A stretch of 64,000 bases of DNA from CAWDMC01 sp963803295. GTDB lineage: Bacteria; Acidobacteriota; Terriglobia; UBA7540. Where the stretch lies: positions 1 through 64,000 of the forward strand of contig CAWDMC010000023.1 in assembly GCA_963803295.1 (NCBI GenBank). The letters run 5' to 3'. A program made the position numbers and the translations under genes. Positions 44,002 to 53,018 of the stretch are shown one piece after another. A model generated the notes under the pieces. The model was not told where the DNA came from, did no database searches, and saw nothing but the letters and a program-made list of their open reading frames with translations. Each line of letters starts with the position of its first letter. Position 1 is the first letter of the stretch.

Positions 44002-45366
44002 ATGCGTATTAAGGATACCTCGACCCCAGGGGTCATTCTACGAGCCGACGGCCACGGCCCACTCGGCATTAGCCTAGCAGTTGCCGACCTATTCACGGCT
44101 TGGAAGAGGCCTGTCTTTGCGTCTTGGATCAGCAAGACCTTCTCAGCTCTTTTGGACCAGGGTGTTACTTCGGGATCGAATTTCCTAGTCACTATTTGCC
44201 TGGCGCGCTGGTTAGTCCCGAAGCAGTATGGCGCCTACGCCCTCGCCTTTCAATGCTTCCTGCTGGTGGCCTTGGTTCAAGAGGCCCTACTGCAAGAACC
44301 GATGCTTATTTTTGGACGATCAACGTACCGGGATTCGTTCAGGGAATACTCGAAAGTGCTTCTTCGAATTTACGCCATCATATCTTGGGCTATCCTGATA
44401 GTAATAGGCTTGTCGGCGTGGTTGGCGGGGGTTCTGGGCAGCTCGCGCAACCTACCATGGGCCCTCGCCGGCGCGGCCGCGGCGGCCCCTGGGCTGTTAC
44501 TGTGGTGGTTGGCTCGCCGTGCACTCTACGCGCGACTTACGCCGCAGGTAGCGCTATCGGGTGCACTACTGTATGCCGCAATGATTCTGGGCGGACTCCT
44601 GATCGTGTATCGTCTAGGGCGTCTCTCGCCGTTTGCCGCCTTCCTTCTGATGGGTTCGGCGGGAGTGGTGGTCGGCTTCTTTCTGCTGTTCAGGCTCTGG
44701 GCCGCTTTGAAGCCAAGCGACGCCAGGCCGACCGTAACCGAAGTGTTTCATCGACACTGGACCTACGGTCGCTGGGCTTTGGCAGCGGCCTTGGCGCGAA
44801 CGATCCCTTCCAGTGCTGTTTACTACTTTGCGCTGGGAAGATTCTCAGGGCTCGCCGCGGTTGGGGCGCTGAAAGCGTTGTTGAACTTGGAAGCGCCAAT
44901 GACGCACGTTTACGCCTCGTTTGGCCTGCTTTCCCTTCCCCATGCTGCTGAGACCCAGCACCGGGATGGTCGGGCTGCTCTCCAACGGCTTGTTTGGAAG
45001 CTTGGTTTCCTCTACGCCGGTGGCGCGCTCGCCTATTGGGTTCTTGTGATCCTCCTCCGCGCGCCGATTTTGCATTTTTTGTACGCTGGCAAATATATGC
45101 ACGTCGCCTCTTTGATTCCCTGGCTCGGCCTGGGATCAATCTTTGCCGTCGTCGCCAGAGCGCAGAATGTTGCCATGCGTGCCATGCAATCTTCATTCTC
45201 AGTGTTTGCCGCCTATGGCATTTCTGGGGTCATTGACTTGGTTGTCGGGGTCCCGGCTGTAGTGGTGTGGGGCCTGCGCGGGGTGGTATTCACAGAGGTC
45301 TTGTCCAGCGGAGCAGCGTTAGCTGCCGGCTTCATTATGCTTCGTCGCTTGTTGACGCGCGCCTGA
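44002..45366 (+). CDS. Polysaccharide flippase (Wzx/MATE-like oligosaccharyl flippase), 454 aa
   Basis: A protein with about 12-14 hydrophobic helices: LLDQGVTSGSNFLVTICLAR, WLVPKQYGAYALAFQCFLLV, ALVQEALLQEPMLIFGRSTY, then WAILIVIGLSAWLAGVLG and others. The N-terminal D-Q-G-V-T-S-G-S-N pattern and Tyr-Gly-x-Y-A-L are typical of the polysaccharide biosynthesis/MATE group. It moves lipid-linked repeat units across the inner membrane. It follows CpsD-like copy 2 after 47 bp. Confidence 0.88.
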   Translation: MRIKDTSTPGVILRADGHGPLGISLAVADLFTAWKRPVFASWISKTFSALLDQGVTSGSNFLVTICLARWLVPKQYGAYALAFQCFLLVALVQEALLQEPMLIFGRSTYRDSFREYSKVLLRIYAIISWAILIVIGLSAWLAGVLGSSRNLPWALAGAAAAAPGLLLWWLARRALYARLTPQVALSGALLYAAMILGGLLIVYRLGRLSPFAAFLLMGSAGVVVGFFLLFRLWAALKPSDARPTVTEVFHRHWTYGRWALAAALARTIPSSAVYYFALGRFSGLAAVGALKALLNLEAPMTHVYASFGLLSLPHAAETQHRDGRAALQRLVWKLGFLYAGGALAYWVLVILLRAPILHFLYAGKYMHVASLIPWLGLGSIFAVVARAQNVAMRAMQSSFSVFAAYGISGVIDLVVGVPAVVVWGLRGVVFTEVLSSGAALAAGFIMLRRLLTRA

Positions 45367-45673
45367 TCATTTGCAGCGCAGGAGATGCGCAATTCTCGCT
45401 TGGCTGGTCATCATCTCCGAAGTTTGTCCGCACCATGATGGCAAAGGTATTGTTCGTAGCGTGGCCTTGTCGCGCATCTTCTACCACAAGCCGCCCCGGC
45501 TCTCAACGCGCAGAAGGCGTCGTGGATGGGTGGCTGGAGTCAACGCATCGATCTATCGGGCGTTCTTTGAAGATTTTGTTATCACTCAGCGCTTGGAGGC
45601 CTGCATTAGCCGTCGCTTAGGATAGCCTTGCAGCTGCTAGCGCGGCTTAAAGCAGATGCGAGAAGTAACGGAG
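45367..45673. other. Spacer of about 300 bases with no convincing gene
   Basis: Frames at 45267-45620 and 45371-45625 share words such as MMAKVLFVAWPCRASSTTSR, which superficially resembles a glycosyltransferase N-terminus. They break in frame and carry no later motif. Possibly a decayed glycosyltransferase remnant. Confidence 0.3.
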
Positions 45674-47245
45674 ATGACCATCGCAGAACGGGGTAGAGCG
45701 CAAGAGACTGGTTTAGCGACGCTGGTCAGTTTGATAATAGCCTGGCTGGTGCTGTCTCACGCCGCCCCCCATTTGGCTCCTATAGGCGCGATGACCTTAC
45801 CTGCAGCTGCGGGGACCCTGCGAGACTCCCCAGCACCGTGCAGCATTTCGCTTCAGTCCCTGGTGGATAAGGCGACGGCTGGATCGATGCTGAGGGTACC
45901 ATTGTGTATATACCGCGAGACAGTGACCATCAAAAAGCCGCTTAGCTTGGTCGCCCAGCCCGGAACCGAGATTCGTGGAAGCGATGTCTGGTCCACAGGG
46001 TGGATTAAGGATGGAGAAGTTTGGACGCACCCCAAACCACAGTCCTTCACTCAGGCGCACGGTCACTGCCGAAAGGGGACGCTACGCTGTCTATGGCGCG
46101 AGCAGGTCTTTTATGATGGCAGGCCTTTGCTCGCGGTTGAAGCAAACCCCAGACCTGGGCAATTCTCCGTGGCCAACGGGATTCTCTCGATTGGAGATGA
46201 CCCCTCCGGTCACACCCTCGAAGTGGCAACCCGAAAAAGATGGATCGAGGTCAAAGCAGACGGAGTGACCATCCAGGGTTTTACGATGCGCCACTGTGTG
46301 AACGACTCTCAGACCGGGTGCATAGCCAGTGATAACAACTCGAATATTACCGTATCGGAGAATACACTTTCCGATACTCATGGTGGGGTCGTAGGGCTGT
46401 TTCATGGGTCTAACCTCAAGGTTCTTCGCAACGATATCAGTCACGGCGGCCAAATCGGTGTCACTTTGTCTGGAGCAACTGATTCATTGGTCCAGGGCAA
46501 TCGAATCCATGAGAACAACTTTGCGGACGACTTCGCCGCCGGCTGGGAGGCCGGAGGGCTGAAGGCCACCAAAACCACTCACCTGTCCCTTGACAATAAC
46601 GAGGCGTACCTCAACCGTGGGCCCGGCCTTTGGTGCGACATCGACTGCCGGGATGTGACGTTCAGCAACAACAAAGTACACGACAACGCAGGTAACGGTA
46701 TCCAGTACGAGATAAGTCATGAGGCGCGGATCTATGGAAACGCCGTCTGGAACAACGGCTGGGCCTTCCACGTGTGGGGATGGGGCGCGGGTATCATGGT
46801 CCAGAACTCTGACCACGTGGAAGTGCATCACAACGTCGTTGCCTGGAATGCCCATGGAGTTTCTGTGATCGAGCAGGCTCGGGATGGCCTCCACCCCGTC
46901 ACCGACGTTGACTTACATGACAACACAATCGTGATGCAGGACGGCTTCGAACAATTCGCTATTGCGTGGCTGACCGACTTCAAAGGTGGCCGGATTTTTG
47001 ACCCCGATGCAAACAACCGGGCAGGAACGAACGCCCATGGATTTTCAGGCGCCGCAGAAGCAGACGCTAAGGGCAGGTTTGCCTGGGGCGGCAAGAAATA
47101 CAACCGTTTGGGCGAGTTCAGTTCCACGCCGGGCGGAAAAAATGACCGCTACCTGACCCCTGATGAGCAAAACAAAGTCCTGTCCGGCGCCGGTATTCCC
47201 CTGTCTCCGCTCCCGCCGCCGTCGTTCCCAGAGCCTTACCAGTGA
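45674..47245 (+). CDS. Exported right-handed parallel beta-helix protein, 523 aa
   Basis: Start taken at atg 45674 (MTIAERGRAQETGLATLVSL) rather than 45656. A membrane or signal helix is at about residues 14-36. The body is a beta-helix built from repeats with Asn ladders: SNITVSENTLSDTHGGVVGL, SNLKVLRNDISHGGQIGVTL, DSLVQGNRIHENNFADDFAA-GWEAGG, VTFSNNKVHDNAGNGIQYE and VEVHHNVVAWNAHGVSV. The family (PbH1/NosD-like) includes polysaccharide lyases and epimerases. It is probably a periplasmic or secreted enzyme that trims or modifies the EPS; chemistry unknown. Confidence 0.85.
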   Translation: MTIAERGRAQETGLATLVSLIIAWLVLSHAAPHLAPIGAMTLPAAAGTLRDSPAPCSISLQSLVDKATAGSMLRVPLCIYRETVTIKKPLSLVAQPGTEIRGSDVWSTGWIKDGEVWTHPKPQSFTQAHGHCRKGTLRCLWREQVFYDGRPLLAVEANPRPGQFSVANGILSIGDDPSGHTLEVATRKRWIEVKADGVTIQGFTMRHCVNDSQTGCIASDNNSNITVSENTLSDTHGGVVGLFHGSNLKVLRNDISHGGQIGVTLSGATDSLVQGNRIHENNFADDFAAGWEAGGLKATKTTHLSLDNNEAYLNRGPGLWCDIDCRDVTFSNNKVHDNAGNGIQYEISHEARIYGNAVWNNGWAFHVWGWGAGIMVQNSDHVEVHHNVVAWNAHGVSVIEQARDGLHPVTDVDLHDNTIVMQDGFEQFAIAWLTDFKGGRIFDPDANNRAGTNAHGFSGAAEADAKGRFAWGGKKYNRLGEFSSTPGGKNDRYLTPDEQNKVLSGAGIPLSPLPPPSFPEPYQ

Positions 47246-47395
47246 TGGCCGTTAGCGCTTGCTTGTGCTTGCTTTGCCTGTTTTAGCTTAACTGTGACCA
47301 CTGGCATTCGGCGAGGATTGACCGTTGCAGGCCATTTTCAAAGTTGAAACCCGTGAGATAGAGTGGGGAGCGTCCAAACCTTTGAGGTACGTAGT

Positions 47396-48901
47396 ATGAT
47401 GACCAGAACTGAACGCTGGATCGACGCGAGGGGCCTCGTCCTTTTCAGTTTCTTCGTCTTGTTCGGCGCTTCCGTAATGTTGTATCCGCTTCCCGCGTTA
47501 GGTCTCTTTGTGACTATCGGGGCCGTGTCGTTAGTATTCCTCATAGTACGTTCCGGCCGCCTTGAGTTCTGGCAACTCCTGTTGCTCACAGCTCTCACCG
47601 GGTACATGGTTCTGAATTACGGATTCGAGAACATCTCTCTTCATGTGGGTCCGTTCCCCATCATCATCGGTCACACCTTGATGTTCGCGGCTCTGGGCCT
47701 CGCAGTCCTGCGCTACTGGCGCTTAGTCAGGCATGCCTTAGCCGAGCCTGCCATGATCTTGATCTTAGTATTAATTGTGCTCAGTTGCGTTCACTTAGTT
47801 TTCAATATTCCCCGCTATGGCCTTTACGCCCTGCGCGATGCCTCCCTAACCTTCGAGGGTATCTTCTTGCTTCTGGGATTGCTCTGGGCGATCGAGCGAC
47901 GCAACACGGATCTTCTCATGAAGTGGTTGTTCCTCGTCCTTGTTCTGAATTTCGTGTACTCCTTGGCGTATTCCCAGAAAGGCGCCTTACTGGGCTTGTC
48001 CCCCAGATCGGGGGTCTTCCAGCCGATACCGATTGTGGGCAATTTCCATGGTACTGAGGTTAGGCTGATGCTGGGGACGCTCTTTTGTCTGTCCCTGGGC
48101 AGATACTTCACGAAGCGGCGTTGGCTCCTGTTTGTTCTGGCGGCGGCACAGCTCTTTGAGCTTGCCATCTTCCAGTCACGAGCCATGTATCTGGCAATCC
48201 CGCTGACTCTCGTGGTGCTCTTGCTTTTCGGTGAAATTCGCAAAGTCGCTCAGTTCGCACTCGTGCTTCTGCTAGGCTTGGCAGCGCTGGTGTTTATCAC
48301 CTCCATCGTCGGACTTCAAATGGAGGGTCGCATAGGTACCGTGAACCTCTCCTTTATTGCAGAGCACGCGGAGAGCTTGACGGGCAAGGGCACGGCACCC
48401 GCGGAAGGCAGCGTCGAAGCTCGGCACGACTGGTACGCACAGGTATTTAAGCGCATTCGGTCAAGCACCTGGAACCTTTTGGTTGGAGAAGGATTTGGTC
48501 AACCCCTGATCGAGTATCGCCAGAAAAACGTCGTTACCAAAGTAGCTGTTGATGTGCGACAGCCTCACAACTCCCATCTGACCGTTCTCGCCAGGCTGGG
48601 CCTGCTCGGGCTCACCCTATGGGTAATATTGCACGTCTATATCGTCTCTCGTTTCATCTATGCGCTTCGCCGCCGGGGGAACGGTGACCGCAGACTACAT
48701 GAGCTGATCCTGTGGCTGTTTTTCTACTACATAATAGCCATGTTTGAGGCATCCGTGCAGCCAGGATTCGAGTTCTCCTCGGGCGCCATCCCATTTTACT
48801 TCCTGACGGGTGTTAGCCTCGGAATCATTCGCTGGCAACTACGGCCAGCAGTGCAAGTCAAACACTCAACACCCGCTCCGAGTTACGCTCTCGCGGAATA
48901 G
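47396..48901 (+). CDS. O-antigen ligase/polymerase-like (Wzy) membrane protein, 501 aa
   Basis: Start taken at atg 47396 (MMTRTERWIDARGLVLFSFF); gagg stands just upstream. About 11 hydrophobic helices with a long periplasmic loop. The Wzy_C / ligase core has …FQSRAMYLAIPLTLVVLLLF…, RHDWYAQVFKRIRSSTWNLL, GEGFGQPLIE and the HNSHLTVLARLGLLGLTLWV stretch (family H-N-x-x-L). It probably polymerises the EPS repeat unit in the periplasm or ligates it. Confidence 0.85.
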   Translation: MMTRTERWIDARGLVLFSFFVLFGASVMLYPLPALGLFVTIGAVSLVFLIVRSGRLEFWQLLLLTALTGYMVLNYGFENISLHVGPFPIIIGHTLMFAALGLAVLRYWRLVRHALAEPAMILILVLIVLSCVHLVFNIPRYGLYALRDASLTFEGIFLLLGLLWAIERRNTDLLMKWLFLVLVLNFVYSLAYSQKGALLGLSPRSGVFQPIPIVGNFHGTEVRLMLGTLFCLSLGRYFTKRRWLLFVLAAAQLFELAIFQSRAMYLAIPLTLVVLLLFGEIRKVAQFALVLLLGLAALVFITSIVGLQMEGRIGTVNLSFIAEHAESLTGKGTAPAEGSVEARHDWYAQVFKRIRSSTWNLLVGEGFGQPLIEYRQKNVVTKVAVDVRQPHNSHLTVLARLGLLGLTLWVILHVYIVSRFIYALRRRGNGDRRLHELILWLFFYYIIAMFEASVQPGFEFSSGAIPFYFLTGVSLGIIRWQLRPAVQVKHSTPAPSYALAE

Positions 48902-48973
48902 GGGGTCGCGGGTTGCATTTCGCTGTGGTGTCGCTGTTGGCGACCGCCGAACGGTGCGACACTCGAGTCAGCC

Positions 48974-49741
48974 ATGGATAACACAAAAGCCGCAATCGTA
49001 ACCACAAGCTGGGACGATGGGGATGTCCTCGATCTGAGGATCGCTGAGCTGCTAAGTTCCAGAGGACTAAGGGGTAGTTTCTATGTCCCGATCTCTCGGT
49101 ACCGAGGGAAGTGCGCGCTTCAACCGGCCGATCTAAGATCGTTAACTGCCGAAGGTTTCGAAATCGGTGCTCACTCAGTCTCACACCGAAACCTCGCGAG
49201 ACTTTCAGCGGTGGAACTGGACCACGAGGTCCGCACTTGTAAGCAAACCTTAGAGGACGTGATAGGTCGAGAAGTGAGTATGTTCTGCTACCCCTACGGT
49301 CGATACAACCGGACTGTGATGCAGCGCTTAAGGGAGGCCGGCTATCTGGGGGCCCGCACAACACATATGCTGGCGTCCACATGGGATTTCGGGCCGTTTG
49401 AGATTCCCACCACGCTACAGGCGTATCCTCATACTCGGTCTGCTTACCTTCGGAACCTTACCAAGGCGGGTAATTGGGGGGAAGCACTGCACTACTTAGC
49501 GCAGTTTTCCGGAATCGATGGTTGGGTCGAACTGGGGAAGAGGCTCTTTGATTTAGTGGTGCAGCAAGGTGGAGTCTGGCACTTGTACGGACATTCCTGG
49601 GAGATAGAAGATCTCGGCCTCTGGGATGATCTCCGAGACATCCTGAATTATGTGAGCGGCCGGGAGGAGATCGTATATATCCCGAACGGCGAGCTACTAT
49701 GCTCGTACGAGACAGTCTCCAAGCAGGTAAAAGCATCATGA
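48974..49741 (+). CDS. Polysaccharide deacetylase (NodB/CE4 family), 255 aa
   Basis: CE4 motifs are present: TSWDDG near residue 11 (motif 1, usually TFDDG, with both metal-binding Asp residues kept), HSVSHR near 63-68 (motif 2, H-x-x-x-H), and FCYPYGRYN near 101 (motif 3). Later WHLYGHSWEIE holds the His of motif 5. There is no signal peptide, so a cytoplasmic or lipid-linked substrate is possible. It removes N-acetyl groups from the EPS or its intermediate. The tga stop overlaps the atg of the next gene (atga at 49738-49741). Confidence 0.9.
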   Translation: MDNTKAAIVTTSWDDGDVLDLRIAELLSSRGLRGSFYVPISRYRGKCALQPADLRSLTAEGFEIGAHSVSHRNLARLSAVELDHEVRTCKQTLEDVIGREVSMFCYPYGRYNRTVMQRLREAGYLGARTTHMLASTWDFGPFEIPTTLQAYPHTRSAYLRNLTKAGNWGEALHYLAQFSGIDGWVELGKRLFDLVVQQGGVWHLYGHSWEIEDLGLWDDLRDILNYVSGREEIVYIPNGELLCSYETVSKQVKAS

Positions 49742-50925
49742 AGGTCTTGCTTGTCCACAACTCGTATCAACAGCCCGGAGGTGAGGATGTCGTCTTCGAA
49801 CAGGAGTGCCAACTCTTGGAGCGCTTCGGGCACGAGGTTATGGTCTACCGTCGAAGCAATTGGGAGCTTGATGCCTATGTCGGCATTAGACGCCTATCAT
49901 TGACGTGGAAAACCATTTGGGCGGAGGACACACGGCGAGAGTTTGCGGGGCTGCTGCGCGTCGACAAGCCTGATCTTGTCCACATTCATAACACCCTGGC
50001 CATGATCTCCCCTTCGATTTACAGTGCGTGCCGCGAAGCACGGGTCCCGGTGGTGCAGACTTTGCATAATTATAGGCTCTTATGCCCTGCTGCAACCTTC
50101 TTCCGCAACGGGCACATCTGTGAAGAATGCCTCGAACACAGTTTGTGGCGGAGTGTCCGCTACGGTTGTTATCGTAACTCCCGCCCCTTTACCGCCGGGC
50201 TAGCCTTGACACTGAAGGTGCACCGGAAACTCCATACGTGGACTCGCGATGTAGGCTGCTACATAGCCCTGACGGCTTTTGGCAGGAACAAGTTTGTGCA
50301 GGGGGGGCTTCCCGCCGAAAAGATCTTCGTTAAGCCCAATTTTGTCCACCCGGATCCCGGATCGCGCAATGGCTGCGGTAGCGGAGAGTATGCCTTATTT
50401 GTAGGACGACTCGCCCCGGAAAAGCGGGTCAGTACGCTGCTGAGGGCTTGGGCCCTCTTGCGCAACCCAATTCCGCTCCTTATCGTCGGCGGCGGCCCCG
50501 AACGCCAAGAGCTAGAGACCGAGTCGCAGCGACTGGGCCTTACGGACGTCCATTTCCAGGGCCAGTTGTCACGCGACGCTGCGCTGGCGACTACGAAGGG
50601 CGCTCGCCTGTTGATTTTTTCCAGCGAGTGGTACGAGGGTTTCTCGATGGTCATTGTTGAAGCATTTGCTTGTGGCGTCCCTATCGTTTGTGCCAGCTTG
50701 CCGGCCCAGCGGGAGATCGTGGAGCATGGCAGCACAGGACTCCTTTTCACGCCGGGGAGCGCCGAAGATCTGGCCGAGAAAGTGGAGTGGGCCTGGAACA
50801 ATCCTAGACGCCTTCGCCTCATGGCCGAAGCGGCCCGGCGGGAGTACGAGAACAAGTACACCGCCGAGAAAAACTACCCGATCTTAATGGAAATCTATGA
50901 GCGCGCAATGGGAATCCACGTCTAA
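49738..50925 (+). CDS. Glycosyltransferase family 4 (GT-B), 395 aa
   Basis: Start atg 49738, in a four-base overlap with the deacetylase gene. N-terminal half: MKVLLVHNSYQQPGGEDVVF, DLVHIHNTLAMISPSIY, VVQTLHNYRLLCPAATFFRN-GHICEEC. The C-terminal GT-B domain has FVGRLAPEKRVSTLLRAWAL, LLIVGGGPERQEL, and ARLLIFSSEWYEGFSMVIVE-AFACGVPIV (family E-x7-E region). It acts with the EPS locus, transferring a hexose from a nucleotide sugar to the lipid-linked intermediate. The gene is followed by GT2 remnants. Confidence 0.9.
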   Translation: MKVLLVHNSYQQPGGEDVVFEQECQLLERFGHEVMVYRRSNWELDAYVGIRRLSLTWKTIWAEDTRREFAGLLRVDKPDLVHIHNTLAMISPSIYSACREARVPVVQTLHNYRLLCPAATFFRNGHICEECLEHSLWRSVRYGCYRNSRPFTAGLALTLKVHRKLHTWTRDVGCYIALTAFGRNKFVQGGLPAEKIFVKPNFVHPDPGSRNGCGSGEYALFVGRLAPEKRVSTLLRAWALLRNPIPLLIVGGGPERQELETESQRLGLTDVHFQGQLSRDAALATTKGARLLIFSSEWYEGFSMVIVEAFACGVPIVCASLPAQREIVEHGSTGLLFTPGSAEDLAEKVEWAWNNPRRLRLMAEAARREYENKYTAEKNYPILMEIYERAMGIHV

Positions 50926-50950
50926 CACTACCTTAACTATGCAGGACCCA

Positions 50951-51575
50951 ATGGAAGTCTCGGTAGTAATGCCTCGCCTATAACGCCGAGGAGTTTCTGG
51001 CCGAGGCGTTCTCGACCAAACCCACCGAAGCTTCGAGTTGATGGCCGTGGATGATAGCTCAACCGACAGATCTGCGGAAATCCTGGGAGATTACGCTCGT
51101 CGAGACGAGCGAATTTGCTTTTGGCGAACCGGGGCGTCGCCACCGCAGCAAATACTTGCCTGGAAAAAGCCAAGAATGATTTGGTGGTTGCGCCTCGATG
51201 CAGACGACCTGATGCTCCCGAACCGCCTTGAGCGGCAGGTCTGGTTCATGGAGCGGCACCAGAATATTAGCGTTGCCTGCAGTCATGTTTGGCTGATCGA
51301 CCGGAGCGGTAAACTGGTTGCCGAGGCAAAGCCCACAATTGATATTGATCGAGGGATTAGAGAAGGTAATTCACATTGCTTTGTTGATTTCGCGCAACCT
51401 GCCTGTATTATGCGAAACAGCATATAGAAAGCGTTGATGGCTATTCCAGCGAGTATCGTTTCGCTGAGGATCGTGAGTTGTGGGGACGCCTCGTGGTGGC
51501 GGGTGCCGGCTTGCTGCTCAGCCTGAGTTTCTCCTCAAGCGACGCCTGCACAGGTCCAATCTCACGAGAGACCAA
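50951..51575 (+). pseudogene. Glycosyltransferase family 2, decayed copy
   Basis: Reads against the intact gene at 53019: start atggaagtctcggtag, then YNAEEFLAEA… after a gap, SVDD-like words (VDDSSTDRSAEILGDYARRD), LDADDLMLPNRLERQVWFME and SVDGYSSEYRFAEDRELWGR. It carries several short deletions and frame changes (near 50965, 51130 and 51425) and ends where the mutase gene begins. A former GT2 of the locus, inactivated. The aspartates of the DxD (DADD) remain. Confidence 0.8.
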
Positions 51576-51683
51576 AACCCACAGGCAGCCGTCGCAAGAA
51601 GACGCGGCTGTAAAGAGACCGGGCAGATCTCTCTTCAGAAGCAGACCGGGATGAGTACGTACCGCAGAACTTCGGGTGACAGC

Positions 51684-52805
51684 ATGAAGGTGGACTGGGT
51701 TATAGTTGGTGCCGGGTTTACCGGCAGCACGCTCGCTGAACGTATCGCGACCCAGCTCGGGCAGACCGTTTTGGTGGTTGAGCGGAGAAGCCACGTCGGG
51801 GGTAACGCGTACGATGAGTACGATGAAAACGGGGTGTTGGCGCACAAGTATGGCCCGCACATTTTCCACACGAGCTCCAAGAAGGTGTGGGACTACCTGT
51901 GCCACTTCACGGAGTGGAGGCCCTACGAGCATCGGGTCCTTGCCGTTGTGGACGGCAGGAAGGTTCCGGTACCATTTAACTTACGTTCCTTGCACGCTCT
52001 GTTTCCTCCGCAGCGTGCTGCCCAGTTAGAAGACCTCCTCGTGGAGCATTACGGCTGCGGTTCTAAAGTGCCCATTCTCAAGTTGCGCGAGAATTCCAAC
52101 AAGGAACTAAAGGTCCTGGCCGATTATGTCTACGAAAAGATCTTCTATGGATACACTCTCAAGCAGTGGGAGCTCAGGCCTGAAGACCTGGATCCCTCGG
52201 TGACAGGGCGGGTCCCTGTGCACGTCAGTTGGGATGACCGCTACTTCCAGGACACTTATCAGGCCATGCCTAAACTCGGCTACACGCCTCTTTTCTCCCG
52301 AATGCTTGAGCGGCCAAACATCCATGTCCTGCTCAATACCGACTATAGAGCGATAATCGGCGAGGTAAAATTTAATCGTCTGGTCTGCACTGGCCCAATC
52401 GATGAGTTTTTCGATTACGTGCATGGGGCGCTTCCCTACCGAAGCCTGGCATTCGAGTTCGCCAGCATGGGGTGCGAATGGTACCAAGAGGTAGGGACCG
52501 TCAACTATCCCAGCGCGGAAAAGTTCACCCGGATTACGGAGCAAAAGTATCTGTCCGGTCAGGCGTTGCCTGGAACACTGCTCATCAGGGAGTATCCGCA
52601 GAAATACGTGACCGGTCAGAATGAGCCCTATTATCCGATCCCCCGCGAGGCGAATCGCGAGCAGCACAAGCTTTATCAGCGCGAGGCAGCCAAGCTGAAC
52701 GGTTCCGTCCTGTTTGCGGGAAGATTGGGAGATTACAAGTATTACAACATGGACCAGGCGGTGGGCAGGGCCCTGAAGCTCTTCGAGGACGAGGCGACCC
52801 GATGA
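51684..52805 (+). CDS. glf: UDP-galactopyranose mutase, 373 aa
   Basis: Start atg 51684 (MKVDWVIVGAGFTGSTLAER); the long upstream extension belongs to the GT2 remnant. FAD Rossmann motif GAGFTGS, then VVERRSHVGGNAYDEYDENG and HKYGPHIFHTSSKKVWDYL. The Glf core continues with VPVPFNLRSLHALF, EKIFYGYTLKQW, and ends LNGSVLFAGRLGDYKYYNMD-QAVGRAL. Length is typical for Glf (about 370-390). It converts UDP-galactopyranose to UDP-galactofuranose, so the EPS probably contains galactofuranose. The stop overlaps the start of a decayed transferase (atga at 52802-52805). Confidence 0.95.
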   Translation: MKVDWVIVGAGFTGSTLAERIATQLGQTVLVVERRSHVGGNAYDEYDENGVLAHKYGPHIFHTSSKKVWDYLCHFTEWRPYEHRVLAVVDGRKVPVPFNLRSLHALFPPQRAAQLEDLLVEHYGCGSKVPILKLRENSNKELKVLADYVYEKIFYGYTLKQWELRPEDLDPSVTGRVPVHVSWDDRYFQDTYQAMPKLGYTPLFSRMLERPNIHVLLNTDYRAIIGEVKFNRLVCTGPIDEFFDYVHGALPYRSLAFEFASMGCEWYQEVGTVNYPSAEKFTRITEQKYLSGQALPGTLLIREYPQKYVTGQNEPYYPIPREANREQHKLYQREAAKLNGSVLFAGRLGDYKYYNMDQAVGRALKLFEDEATR

Positions 52806-52949
52806 GCGAGGGAGTGGGCTCTGTAGTGGTCACACACACACATCGGAGGAGCCGTCTGGCCCAGTGTCTGCGGGGTCTTTCGAGCTAAAGGCGCCCGCTG
52901 GACCACCATCTTGGTTGTGGACACTGCGGGCAGGGGAAGGTACCTGTGA
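52802..52949 (+). pseudogene. Galactofuranosyltransferase-like GT2 N-terminal remnant
   Basis: atg 52802 overlaps the glf stop. Text: MSEGVGSVVVTHTHRRSRLA-QCLRGLSS, then after one in-frame stop and a frame change, the words RWTTILVVDTAG. This is the N-terminus of a GT2 enzyme of the type 'VVVTHNRxxLLxECLxALxxQTRPVDxILVVDNA', found with glf in many galactan loci. Only about 50 codons remain. It suggests loss of the cognate galactofuranosyltransferase. Confidence 0.6.
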
Positions 52950-53018
52950 CATGCCGGCTTGAGAATTCACGCCAAAACGCATAGCACGTGTACGTGGGTC
53001 GAGGAGGCCTAAGCATTT

